Positions 24,384 to 32,850 are shown, counted from the stretch's first letter. The stretch is DNA of 35,578 bases from Moraxellaceae bacterium (GCA_030684415.1 JAUXNL010000457.1:1-35578); one strand, 5' to 3'. The notes: generated by a model from the letters alone, not told the origin. Numbers and translations are program-made.

Positions 24384-24584
24384 ATGCGTGAAGAGTATGA
24401 GTTCAGCAAGGGTGAGCGCGGCAAGTTCTACCGTGAGGGGGCCGAGTTGCACTTGCCAGTGTATCTGGACACCCAGGTGCAGACCGCGCTGGCGGCGCTG
24501 GCCAATGCCAAGGGCGTCGATATTTCTGTACTCGCCAATGACTTGCTAAAGAAGGATCTGGAACTGATTCAGCTTGCCCGCTGA
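24384..24584 (+). CDS. brnA: BrnA-like antitoxin
   Basis: A 66-residue ribbon-helix-helix antitoxin expected to bind BrnT and repress the operon. It starts MREEYEFSKGERGKFYR, the typical KG.RGK.Y beginning of such partners, followed by the DNA-binding segment ELHLPVYLDTQVQTALAALA and a helix ISVLANDLLKKDLEL. ATG 24384 was chosen; the in-frame GTG at 24375 overlaps the toxin stop and would add three residues. Its identity rests on the adjacent BrnT and this layout. Confidence 0.8.
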   Translation: MREEYEFSKGERGKFYREGAELHLPVYLDTQVQTALAALANAKGVDISVLANDLLKKDLELIQLAR

Positions 24585-24676
24585 TCGGGTGGCCAACTCA
24601 GGAGTCGGGGCCTCTCCCGATGCGTTGCTACCCTGCGATTGGCGTTCCTGTTTCACCTCGGCGGTGCTCCTGCCCC

Positions 24677-24682
24677 TATAAT
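24677..24682 (+). promoter_or_regulatory. Possible -10 box of the lptM-lysA operon
   Basis: TATAAT, a perfect -10 hexamer, lies 28 bases before the lptM start. No good -35 is seen at the right distance (TTTCAC at 24651 is three bases too far). Confidence 0.4.
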
Positions 24683-24709
24683 GCGGGCCTTCGTTCGCCG
24701 GATGCCGTC

Positions 24710-24934
24710 ATGACCCGCCTGCTCCCCTTTGCCTGCCTTGCCTTGCTGGCCGCCTGTGGCCAGAAAGGCCCGCTGTACCTGCCCGAGTCGGCAGCGCCAG
24801 CGTCGGCCACTGCGCCAGCGGGCATTGTGGCGCCAGCCGTTGATGCGCCGGCCAATGCGTTGCCGGCAGATCGCACCATCGAAGACAACAAGAAAGAAGC
24901 CGGCGCTGCCGCTTCTCCCGCTGCCCAGCCCTGA
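24710..24934 (+). CDS. lptM: LptM-like small lipoprotein (YifL/LppL family)
   Basis: A 74-residue lipoprotein. The signal and lipobox LLAAC are followed by the family mark CGQKGPLYLPE, then an Ala/Pro-rich tail. In E. coli LptM (formerly YifL) helps the LPS translocon LptDE mature in the outer membrane; homologues sit just before lysA across gammaproteobacteria, as here (seven bases to lysA). ATG 24710 places the lipobox at a normal distance. The name is by family and position. Confidence 0.88.
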   Translation: MTRLLPFACLALLAACGQKGPLYLPESAAPASATAPAGIVAPAVDAPANALPADRTIEDNKKEAGAAASPAAQP

Positions 24935-24941
24935 GTTGCCC

Positions 24942-26192
<1,251 letters not shown>

Positions 26193-26505
26193 GCCCCGCC
26201 GCGGCCGCCCCCTGCAGAAGCGGCTTTGCCTTGGTGGTTCCCCCTGCGGGGCCGCCGCGATAGTCCGGCCGCAAGGACTGCTGCCGCCAAGCGGGTGCAC
26301 ATCACCCGTCGTCCCCGCGAAGGCGGGGACCCAGCGCCTCACGGCATAAGCCCAGGGCGGCACTGGGTCCCCGCCTTCGCGGGGGCGACGGTGAGCGCGC
26401 GCCGCACCTGCGCGGCTTGAACCTGCCCCCCTGAGGCCCCCAGAATAGCCAGCAAGTGCAGGCCCGCCGCCACGGCAGGCCCGCGATCAGGATCAGGAGA
26501 CCGCA
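26193..26505. other. lysA-dapF spacer, no gene
   Basis: No gene. It holds a long inverted repeat (26307-26391). In close relatives of this operon the two genes are usually near to each other, so the repeat has probably been inserted here. Confidence 0.6.
26307..26391. repeat. REPIN-like inverted repeat
   Basis: CCGTCGTCCCCGCGAAGGCG (26307 onward, ending GGGACCCAG at 26334) and its near-perfect reverse complement (26363-26391, CTGGGTCCCC...GCGACGG) flank a 28-base spacer. Each arm also has an inner CCCCGC/GCGGGG hairpin. Repeats with this GTCCCCGCGAAGGCGGGGACCC core are widely dispersed in GC-rich proteobacteria. No transposase is near. Confidence 0.75.
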
Positions 26506-27465
26506 ATGCGTCTGGAATTCACCAAGATGCACGGCCTCGGCAACGATTTCATGGTGATTGATCTGGTCAGCCAGCGTTTGCGGCTGGACCCGGAGCACAT
26601 CCGCCAGCTCGCCGACCGCCATTTCGGCGTGGGCTTCGACCAGCTGCTCGTTGTCGAGCCGCCGGGCCGCCCCGACGTCGATTTCCGCTACCGCATCTTC
26701 AATGCCGATGGCTCCGAAGTGTCGCAATGTGGCAACGGCGCGCGCTGCTTTGCGCGCTTCGTGCGCGAGCGTCGGCTGACGCGCAAGCATCGCCTCGTGG
26801 TGGAAACCGCCAGTGGCGTGATCGAGCTGGATATCGACGACGCCAGCAACGTCACCGTGAACATGGGCCAGCCGCGTTTTGCACCGGAGGCCATTCCGTT
26901 TGTGGCCGATGCCGCGGCGCTGAATTACACCGTCGATGTGCAGGGCGAGAGCGTGACGCTGGCCACCGTGAACATGGGCAATCCGCATGCGGTGCTGCGC
27001 GTGGCCGATGTAGCGACGGCGCCGGTGGAGCGGCTCGGCCCACTGCTCGAAGTGCATTCGCGTTTTCCCGAGCGGGTAAATGTCGGCTTCATGCAGGTGG
27101 TGGATGAGCATCACATCCGCCTGCGCGTGTTCGAGCGCGGCAGCGGCGAAACCCTGGCCTGCGGCACGGGTGCTTGTGCGGCGGCGGTAGCCGGCATTCG
27201 TCAGGGCTGGCTGCAAAGCCCGGTCACGGTCAGCCTGCCCGGTGGCGAGCTGGAAATACGGTGGGCGGGCGGTGATGCCCCCGTCATCATGATCGGGCCG
27301 ACCGCGCGCGTGTTTGACGGCGTGCTGCGGCTGCCGGATTCCGCCAGTGGCGAAGCGCGGCAGCAGGAGCCGCGTGCGCGTGAAGGCCGTGGTTCAGGCC
27401 GTGGCCAGGAGCGGCGTTTTCCGCAAGGCCGCAGCCGTCATAACAAGAAGAAGGAGGCACGATGA
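26506..27465 (+). CDS. dapF: Diaminopimelate epimerase DapF, with a basic C-terminal extension
   Basis: Interconverts LL- and meso-diaminopimelate for lysine and peptidoglycan synthesis. The catalytic cysteines are both visible: Cys75 in SQCGNGARC and Cys219 in LACGTGACAA. The start MRLEFTKMHGLGNDF is standard. The protein has 319 residues against about 275 for the family: beyond residue 280 there is an extra tail of about 40 residues rich in Arg, Gly and Lys, ending FPQGRSRHNKKKEAR. The tail looks disordered and nucleic-acid-binding-like; its purpose is unknown. The stop overlaps the DUF484 start by four bases. Confidence 0.96.
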   Translation: MRLEFTKMHGLGNDFMVIDLVSQRLRLDPEHIRQLADRHFGVGFDQLLVVEPPGRPDVDFRYRIFNADGSEVSQCGNGARCFARFVRERRLTRKHRLVVETASGVIELDIDDASNVTVNMGQPRFAPEAIPFVADAAALNYTVDVQGESVTLATVNMGNPHAVLRVADVATAPVERLGPLLEVHSRFPERVNVGFMQVVDEHHIRLRVFERGSGETLACGTGACAAAVAGIRQGWLQSPVTVSLPGGELEIRWAGGDAPVIMIGPTARVFDGVLRLPDSASGEARQQEPRAREGRGSGRGQERRFPQGRSRHNKKKEAR

Positions 27466-28157
27466 GCAGCGAGGCACTGACCGCAGAACAAGTGGTGGCC
27501 TATCTCAAGGCGAACCCCGATTTTTTTGTGGGCCATGAACGCTTGCTGGCCGACATCACCGTTCCGCATGAAACCGGCAAGGCGGTTTCGCTGGTCGAGC
27601 GTCAGGTCGGCGTGTTGCGTGAGCGCAATGTGGAGTTGCGTGAGCGCCTTAGCCGCTTGCTCGACGTCGCGCGCGACAACGACATGCTCTTCGACAAGAT
27701 GCGCGGCCTGATTCTGGCGCTGCTCGAAACACAGAGTGTGCCAGCCGTTGCCGCCGCGCTGGAAACAGAGCTGCGTGCGCGCTTCGGCTCCGAAGCCGTC
27801 AGCTTGCTGCTGTTCGATGTCGCCGTGCCGACCGGTGCTGCCCAGTCGGTTGCGTTGCAGGACGCACAGGAAAAAATTCCTTCGTTGGTAAAAGGCCAGC
27901 GCGCCATCGCCGGTCAGTTACGGCACGATGAGTTGCTGTTCCTGTTCGGGCATGAAGGCGAAAGCGTGAAGTCCTGCGCCGTGGTGCCGGTGTATCTCGG
28001 GCGTCCGCTTGGTTTGCTGGCGATTGGCTCGACGGATCAGGCGCACTTCAAAAGCTCGATGGACACACTGTTCATTTCGTTTGTGGGCGAAGTGCTGGCG
28101 CGTGTACTGCAGCCGATGCTGGGTGGCAGCAGCGTGCGGCAGTCGGCCTCTGCCTGA
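27462..28157 (+). CDS. DUF484 family protein
   Basis: A 231-residue soluble protein of the DUF484 family, which has a GAF-like fold. The signature is AEQVVAYLKANPDFFVGHER at the N-terminus, then a helical segment ERQVGVLRERNVELRERLSR, and the GAF-like part ending VVPVYLGRPLGLLAIGSTD and HFKSSMDTLFI. It is always found between dapF and xerC in pseudomonads and relatives. The function is not established. It overlaps both neighbours (ATGA with dapF, TGATG with xerC), showing tight translational coupling. Confidence 0.93.
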   Translation: MSSEALTAEQVVAYLKANPDFFVGHERLLADITVPHETGKAVSLVERQVGVLRERNVELRERLSRLLDVARDNDMLFDKMRGLILALLETQSVPAVAAALETELRARFGSEAVSLLLFDVAVPTGAAQSVALQDAQEKIPSLVKGQRAIAGQLRHDELLFLFGHEGESVKSCAVVPVYLGRPLGLLAIGSTDQAHFKSSMDTLFISFVGEVLARVLQPMLGGSSVRQSASA

Positions 28158-29107
28158 TGGTGGCCGCGGCCGCGGGCATTGCGGCTGGGCTGACTGAGCG
28201 CGTCGAGCTGTTTCTGGCAGAGCTCAGCAGCCAGCGCGGCTTGTCCGGCAATACCGTGCTCGCCTATCGCCGCGACTTGCAAAAAGTCGCGGCCTTTCTG
28301 GCCGATAGCGGCCTGCGCGAATGGCGCAGCCTCGACCAGTTCCTGCTCGAAGAATTACTCGCGCGTTGTCACGAACAATCCCTTGATATCCGCAGCCAAC
28401 AACGGCTGCTGTCTTCGTTGCGCGGTTTTTACGACTGGCTGGCCCGACGCGGCGACGCCGCCTTCAACCCGGCACGCGGTATCCGTCTGAAAACCCATAA
28501 ACGTGAATTGCCGCGCGTGCTCGATGCCGATCTGGTGCAGCAGTTGTTGGATGCGCCCGCCCCGGATGATGAGCCGGAAAAATCATTGTGGGTTCGTGAT
28601 CGCGCAGTGATGGAGTTGTTTTATTCGTCCGGCCTGCGTCTTTCCGAGCTGGCCAATGCCACGGTTGCCCAGCTTGAGCGCCGCGAAGCGCACATTACCG
28701 TGACTGGCAAAGGCAACAAGATGCGGCGCGTGCCAGTCGGGCGCAAGGCCCTGGCCGCGATTGAGGCCTGGCTGCCGCTGCGCACGCAGTGGTGCACGGA
28801 AAAAAGTGGCGACTATCTGTTTCTGACACCCAAAGGCGCGCGCTTCAACGAGCGCGCCATCCAGCTGCGGCTAGCGCATCAGGGCCGGCGTGCCGGGTTG
28901 CCGCAGCATGTGCATCCGCACATGCTGCGGCATTCGTTCGCCTCGCATTTGCTGGAGTCGTCACAGGATTTGCGCGCCGTGCAGGAGCTGCTCGGCCATG
29001 CCGACATCAGCACCACGCAGATTTACACCCATCTCGATTTTCAGCACTTGGCGGCGGTTTATGACAAAGCTCATCCGCGTTCGCGCAAGGGTGATGGCGA
29101 CAAATGA
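28157..29107 (+). CDS. xerC: Tyrosine recombinase XerC
   Basis: A 316-residue site-specific recombinase that with XerD resolves chromosome dimers at dif. The catalytic set is complete: Arg161 (YSSGLRLSEL), Lys185 (TGKGNK), His255 and Arg258 (HPHMLRHS), His281 (LLGHADISTTQIYTH) and the nucleophile Tyr290. The N-terminal SAM-like domain occupies about residues 14-100. It is XerC and not an integron integrase: the insertion typical of IntI is absent and it occupies its conserved place after DUF484. yigB, its usual downstream neighbour, has been pushed to 34491. Confidence 0.97.
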   Translation: MVAAAAGIAAGLTERVELFLAELSSQRGLSGNTVLAYRRDLQKVAAFLADSGLREWRSLDQFLLEELLARCHEQSLDIRSQQRLLSSLRGFYDWLARRGDAAFNPARGIRLKTHKRELPRVLDADLVQQLLDAPAPDDEPEKSLWVRDRAVMELFYSSGLRLSELANATVAQLERREAHITVTGKGNKMRRVPVGRKALAAIEAWLPLRTQWCTEKSGDYLFLTPKGARFNERAIQLRLAHQGRRAGLPQHVHPHMLRHSFASHLLESSQDLRAVQELLGHADISTTQIYTHLDFQHLAAVYDKAHPRSRKGDGDK

Positions 29108-29235
29108 CTTGTCGTTAATGTAATAGCCAGTAGTTCATGGATTTTTTTGCCCATGATAGCCGCTCGCTAATTATATGCATTCATGAGGATTGGCGAGGTG
29201 TGGGCAGCGCAAGTCTGAGCGTCTACCGCTGAGAA

Positions 29236-29538
29236 TTACGCTTGTGCGGCTTCTGCGTGCAGCTTTAGGCCAAGTGCGCCAATAACTTTGAGGATGGTGT
29301 CAAAACTAGGGGCGCGATCTCCGGACAATGCTTTATAAAGACTTTCACGCGACAAGCCGGCGTCGCGCGCAACCTGACTCATGCCTTTGGCGCGCGCAAT
29401 GTCTCCGAGAGCCTTTGCGATGAAAGCAGCATCGCCATTTGCCTCTTCCAGACATGCCTCCAAATAGGCAGCCATTTCCTCTGGAGTACGCAGATGCTCC
29501 GCGACGTCATAACGAGTTGTGACTGTTTTCTTTTTCAT
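29236..29538 (-). CDS. HigA-like antitoxin (addiction module antidote)
   Basis: A 100-residue antitoxin with a C-terminal XRE-type helix-turn-helix (DIARAKGMSQVARDAGLSRE, then SLYKALSGDRAPSFDTILKV). The N-terminal RYDVAEHLRTPEEMAAYLEA is the mark of the putative addiction module antidote family, in which the toxin gene comes first. It lies eight bases after the toxin stop. The complex should bind the palindrome upstream of the toxin gene. Both genes appear intact. The 29108-29235 stretch has no gene. Confidence 0.88.
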   Translation of the reverse strand: MKKKTVTTRYDVAEHLRTPEEMAAYLEACLEEANGDAAFIAKALGDIARAKGMSQVARDAGLSRESLYKALSGDRAPSFDTILKVIGALGLKLHAEAAQA

Positions 29539-29546
29539 ACGTGCCT

Positions 29547-29837
29547 CTACAGATTGCGTGCCAATTCTTTTGCCTTCTCGATATCCCTTTCCTGCGAACT
29601 CTTATCTCCACCCGCAAGCAAGATGATGATCTGTTGACCACTTTTCTTGTAATAAACGCGGTAGCCCGGCCCGAAATCCATACGCAATTCCGAAACACCT
29701 TCACCAACAGGCTTCACATCTCCGGGATTTCCTGCCGCCAGCCGCTCGATGCGAACCAATATCCGTGCTCGCCCCTTCACATCTTGGAGCGCGTCGATCC
29801 ACTGTGCATAGGCTTCGGTTTTGCGGATTTCGATCAT
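29547..29837 (-). CDS. HigB-like RelE/ParE family toxin
   Basis: A 96-residue toxin of the RelE/ParE fold, of the type called addiction module killer protein. Features: MIEIRKTEAYAQWIDALQDV at the start, RILVRIERLAAGNPGDVKPV, the core ELRMDFGPGYRVYY, and the end LAGGDKSSQERDIEKAKELA, all normal for the family. ATG 29837 is the family start. It is the first gene of the operon on the minus strand. Relatives are ribosome-dependent mRNA nucleases, but the target here is not proven. Confidence 0.9.
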   Translation of the reverse strand: MIEIRKTEAYAQWIDALQDVKGRARILVRIERLAAGNPGDVKPVGEGVSELRMDFGPGYRVYYKKSGQQIIILLAGGDKSSQERDIEKAKELARNL

Positions 29838-29843
29838 TCGTGC

Positions 29844-29865
29844 ACTGTAGCCTAATGGCTACAGT
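29844..29865. promoter_or_regulatory. Operator of the HigBA-like operon
   Basis: A perfect palindrome, ACTGTAGCC-taat-GGCTACAGT, seven bases upstream of the toxin start. It is the obvious site for repression by the antitoxin or complex. Confidence 0.65.
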
Positions 29866-30130
29866 CGGTCAATGTGCGATTTTGATTGGGCGTCGAACGA
29901 TTGAGCTCGGCGTTTGGCCTATCAGGACCGACGCGCCTGCAGCAGCGCCCACTACTGCGGCCGTCCGTGCAAAGCGCTTGGTCTCGTGGCACGCCTGATG
30001 GCCGTGCAATATGTGCGGCTGTGCTTTCGTGCGGTAATGTTGATTCTGCATCCTGAATGCGATGCTGAAGGAAGGGAAAGGCTGGGATGAGAAATATGCT
30101 CAAAATCACGCCTGACGATCACAGCCGCTT

Positions 30131-30137
30131 GTTATGC
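30131..30137 (-). other. Half attC site (R'' core) at the end of the cassette row
   Basis: On the minus strand GCATAAC, containing the stop codon of the membrane protein gene. It is complementary to the GTTATGC core at the start of that cassette, as expected for its own attC. The remaining attC sequence (L', R') is not found in 29866-30130, so the site appears truncated. That 266-base stretch holds no gene. Confidence 0.6.
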
Positions 30138-30749
30138 AAAGCCGTTTCGAAGCGCCTGAAGTAAGCTTGAATCTGCCCCACAAAAACAATAGGCCAGTGC
30201 AAATGTGGCAATTATAAACGGTAAAATATAGTCGGTTATTGCGCTTGTATTAAAGGAAACATCACATATTGAAATAAACATTATTTTGTATATTTCAGAC
30301 TTTGGCACTATGAAATGCCTAACCTCATTTTCTATCTCGCCGGTCTTTTGGTTTTGCTCTCCAGCATATGTAACTCTGACCTTCCAATTTTCATTTTTTA
30401 GCGAAACAAGTTGGCTCGGATGGTAGTGGGCCCCAGCATTAATGTCTCTTGCCAGCCGTGCGACATGCTTAAATACTCTCGCTTCCTGGCATTCGTAGTG
30501 GTGCCGTATAAGATTCCTTAAGCCATCTTGAATAAAATATTGATAGTAGCGAAATAGGAAGTAAAAGAAGGCTATCCAAATGGCAATGTATATCGCTGCG
30601 GGGTTTTCCAAAGCCCCAAAATTGATACTCAGGAAAGAGAGGTTATCAATTTTTACGCCAGAAAATTTAACAAAGATGAGAACACATGAGATCGATATCA
30701 GGTTTCTACGCTGCCGAAGTAGCCCGTCGGACATTGGATCAATGCTCAA
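30132..30749 (-). CDS. Cassette 1: small membrane protein of unknown function
   Basis: About 205 residues with three hydrophobic segments (near 18-33, 52-73 and 172-190) and a soluble stretch of about 90 residues between the second and third (QDGLRNLIRHHYECQEARVF through to NEVRHFIVPKSEIYKI). I do not recognise a family. A TTG at 30749 has AAGGAG six bases upstream and is my preferred start; the in-frame ATG at 30767 lies inside the attC core GTTATGC and has no ribosome binding site within the cassette. The stop codon is inside the next core site. The gene is AT-rich compared with the chromosome. It is the last cassette of the row. Confidence 0.7.
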   Translation of the reverse strand: MSIDPMSDGLLRQRRNLISISCVLIFVKFSGVKIDNLSFLSINFGALENPAAIYIAIWIAFFYFLFRYYQYFIQDGLRNLIRHHYECQEARVFKHVARLARDINAGAHYHPSQLVSLKNENWKVRVTYAGEQNQKTGEIENEVRHFIVPKSEIYKIMFISICDVSFNTSAITDYILPFIIATFALAYCFCGADSSLLQALRNGFA

Positions 30750-30763
30750 AGTCTTCTCCTTTT

Positions 30764-30838
30764 GCATAACGTTGGAGTTGAGACCGACCAGTGGCAGGCG
30801 AAGCCTGCCACTGGTCGGTCTGGAGCGAGATGTTATAC
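30764..30838 (-). other. attC recombination site 1 (75 bp)
   Basis: Read on the minus strand: R'' GTATAAC, L'' region with CCAGACC, a long perfect hairpin (GACCGACCAGTGGCAGGC with its complement, three-base loop, about 30779-30818), the tail CTCAACTCCAAC, and R' GTTATGC. The R'' is complementary to the GTTATAC core at the beginning of the same cassette, the hallmark of a genuine cassette boundary. Inverted core sites and a long stem are the defining properties of attC. Confidence 0.88.
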
Positions 30839-30841
30839 GGA

Positions 30842-31207
30842 TCACTCTTTGAAGGCTTCAACTTCTTCCTTGGATAAATCTTGCCCAATTCGGATGTATG
30901 TCTTTGCTGCACCTGCCCCAAGCGCTAGTTCCCTAAGAACTCTTTGTTCAATCATAGTGAAGCCGCCCTCAAGCGATTCCTTGGGGTGCATGATTATTTG
31001 GGGGCGGGTTAGCAAAATACCGCCTGAATATGCTTCCTTAATGCCTTCTTTGAGCAGTTGCTCGGCAATCTCGAACTCACCAACTAACATTCTTGAGTGT
31101 GAAAAATTTGCTTCTTTAACAACAGATATTCCTCTTGAGGGAATACTAATGACCATTTTGTTTTTGAAAACCTGAACATATCCGCGAGGTGCAAGTAGGG
31201 AAAGCAT
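30842..31207 (-). CDS. Cassette 2: small protein with an MreB-like segment
   Basis: A 121-residue protein starting at ATG 31207, ten bases after the attC core GTTATAC, ending next to attC 1. The start (GYVQVFKNKMVISIPSRGIS) recalls the strand pair IYVKGQGIVLNEPSVVA near the MreB N-terminus, and the segment TMIEQRVLRELALGAGAAKT resembles the MreB stretch VERRAIRESALGAGAREV. The nucleotide-binding residues of actin-like proteins are not visible, so an intact filament-forming ATPase is unlikely. It could be a decoy or modulator of MreB; that is speculation. Homology needs a profile search. Confidence 0.6.
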   Translation of the reverse strand: MLSLLAPRGYVQVFKNKMVISIPSRGISVVKEANFSHSRMLVGEFEIAEQLLKEGIKEAYSGGILLTRPQIIMHPKESLEGGFTMIEQRVLRELALGAGAAKTYIRIGQDLSKEEVEAFKE

Positions 31208-31216
31208 GCTTTATCC

Positions 31217-31274
31217 GTATAACGTTGGAGTTCAGCCGCCCCGGTACGTGGTCGGCTCAGGCGAGTTGTTAGAT
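31217..31274 (-). other. attC recombination site 2 (58 bp)
   Basis: Minus strand: R'' ATCTAAC, then AACTCGCCTGAGCC (L'' side), GACCACGTACCGG loop region, GGCGGCTGAACTCCAAC (L' side) and R' GTTATAC. It matches the layout of classical attC sites such as that of aadA1 (TCTAACAATTCGTTCAAGCC ... GGCTTAACTCAAGCGTTAGA). R'' fits RYYYAAC exactly and is complementary to the GTTAGAT at 32844-32850 that opens its cassette. Confidence 0.92.
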
Positions 31275-31287
31275 TTCACGGGAACAC

Positions 31288-32805
31288 TTAATTCCCATTG
31301 AATATGGGGCCAAGCAAGCTTTGTAATTGCCCAATATTAGAAGCGTACTTAAGCTTGCAGTACTCACTGTATATGGTTCGGCGCACATGAATCTCGTCAA
31401 TGCCAGTGGAGCTAACAATTTTGTTAACGATATTGCTCATTCTATCTTTTGCGCGGTCACGCATATTGGCCTTGGTGAGTTGCAGATAGTCTTGTTCTGA
31501 CGTAAGGCTAGTAATATTTATACTGTGACCTTCAAACATGCTGTTTAATTGATCAAGAAGTTGAGCGTTATTTGCGGCATTATTCTCAAGCATTTCTATT
31601 GCGCCGACCTCAGGTGTGCATGGTAGAAACTGGACTTTATTGGCGGCTGTTGCGAATAAATTAAGTAGGACTTGGTTCTGTTGTTGTCTTGCTATTGCTA
31701 GGGACTCTGTTTTTACATCTTCATCAAGAATGGCGTATCTCTTTACGTAGCTGGCAAAAATTGCAGAAGAGTTGTTTAGCATTTCTACAACTTGCACAAA
31801 CCCACCAACGGGCGCCACTTTGTATAGTGGTCTATAATTTCTGTTCGGATGGCAGTGCGCCATATACATGGCGACTAGTTGCTCGGTCAATAGCTTTGCT
31901 TGTTTGTCTTCCACATAAAAAACAAAATCTGCCGCTAGCTCATCATCAAAAGCAATATCGCCAAGTACTTGTGCTGGAAATGCCCCAATCACTGGTGAAA
32001 TATTTCCATTGCTATTGCTGCGAAGATGAATTATCTGTTTTCTATTTGAATTTTTTATAATTGTTGCTGAGTGTGTGGAAAACAATACGGTTAAGTTTTT
32101 CGCTGCTGCAATCTGAGAAACCTGATTTAATAGTCTGACTTGTGCCTGTGGGTGCAGGGCCATTTCAACTTCATCAATTAGAAGCAAGCTGTTAGCAGAA
32201 ATGGAGTCAATTTTGATTGCAAGTTTTAATGCGCAAAGCTCGCCAAGACTGAAACTCTTTTCAGAGTAGTAGTAAGTTCTTGCACCGACTTGATATGGGA
32301 TAAGGTATGCGGCATTACCAACGCCACGTCGAGTATTGACGCGCTTAAGGGCATTCCACTTTTGATCCCCAAGAACATCGGAAAGAAAACCTTTAATTCC
32401 GGTTGGAGCATCCCTTAGTCTTCGGGGTTGGATTTCATCTGGAGAAGGTTCGATTCTATCTCCACTTGCTTCTATATATTCAATTGAAGAGTAGGGGGAT
32501 TCGCTGAAAAGATTCGAGTTTCTTCGAGGAGTTGCCCGCCAGCGTTGCCCGCCATAGTGGTATTTGACGGTTTCTGTGCCGATTTTATACTCGATTTCTG
32601 CTTCTGCGTAAGAATCAAGTCTGTTCTCGAGTGGACTTGTCTTATAGAAGCGCTGGAATGCATGTTGCGCTCTTATTCTGTATATGGATGCAAATAGACT
32701 GGTCTTGCCTGAGCCATTCAAGCCGGTAAGAACCCAAACTCCAGGTCCTGGAATTTCAAAGATAAGCTCTTCAATCTTTTTTATTTTTCTTAGTGTGATT
32801 TTCAT
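31288..32805 (-). CDS. Cassette 3: OLD-like AAA ATPase with TOPRIM domain
   Basis: A 505-residue protein combining an ABC-type ATPase and a TOPRIM nuclease domain. Walker A GLNGSGKTS (28-36), ABC signature-like SFSLGE (184-189), Walker B SLLLIDEVEMALHP (206-219) and the H-loop FSTHSATII (242-250) are all present. The TOPRIM region follows: Glu299 in FYVEDKQ, the GG turn in PVGGFVQV (332-339) and the DxD motif in YAILDEDV (Asp361, Asp363). This is the architecture of OLD family nucleases, several of which act in phage defence (for example GajA of Gabija). No GajB-type helicase is adjacent. ATG 32805 was chosen because the upstream in-frame codons lie outside the cassette. First cassette of the row. 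Confidence 0.85.
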   Translation of the reverse strand: MKITLRKIKKIEELIFEIPGPGVWVLTGLNGSGKTSLFASIYRIRAQHAFQRFYKTSPLENRLDSYAEAEIEYKIGTETVKYHYGGQRWRATPRRNSNLFSESPYSSIEYIEASGDRIEPSPDEIQPRRLRDAPTGIKGFLSDVLGDQKWNALKRVNTRRGVGNAAYLIPYQVGARTYYYSEKSFSLGELCALKLAIKIDSISANSLLLIDEVEMALHPQAQVRLLNQVSQIAAAKNLTVLFSTHSATIIKNSNRKQIIHLRSNSNGNISPVIGAFPAQVLGDIAFDDELAADFVFYVEDKQAKLLTEQLVAMYMAHCHPNRNYRPLYKVAPVGGFVQVVEMLNNSSAIFASYVKRYAILDEDVKTESLAIARQQQNQVLLNLFATAANKVQFLPCTPEVGAIEMLENNAANNAQLLDQLNSMFEGHSINITSLTSEQDYLQLTKANMRDRAKDRMSNIVNKIVSSTGIDEIHVRRTIYSEYCKLKYASNIGQLQSLLGPIFNGN

Positions 32806-32843
32806 GTGTGAGAAATCAATGGTTGGTTGTGATAAGGAGTGAA

Positions 32844-32850
32844 ATCTAAC
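32844..32850 (-). other. Core site (R', GTTAGAT) opening the cassette row, possible attI end
   Basis: GTTAGAT on the minus strand fits GTTRRRY and is complementary to R'' of attC 2. No second core or stem is present to its right, so it is either the end of an attI site or a truncated attC of a lost cassette. Confidence 0.65.

Noticed and set aside
26307..26391. CRISPR-like repeat pair
   Set aside because: The two units are inverted, not direct, with only one spacer and no cas genes.
28157..29107. Tyrosine recombinase as the integron integrase of the cassette row
   Set aside because: It is in the conserved XerC position, translationally coupled to DUF484, and lacks the IntI-specific insertion.
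29108..29235. attC downstream of the HigBA-like operon, which would make it a fourth cassette
   Set aside because: No RYYYAAC/GTTRRRY pair or long stem is found between 29108 and 29240.
31217..31274. attC 2 read on the plus strand, which would reverse the cassettes
   Set aside because: The R'' consensus (ATCTAAC), the AACTCGCCTGAGCC side and the gene 3' ends all agree only with the minus orientation.
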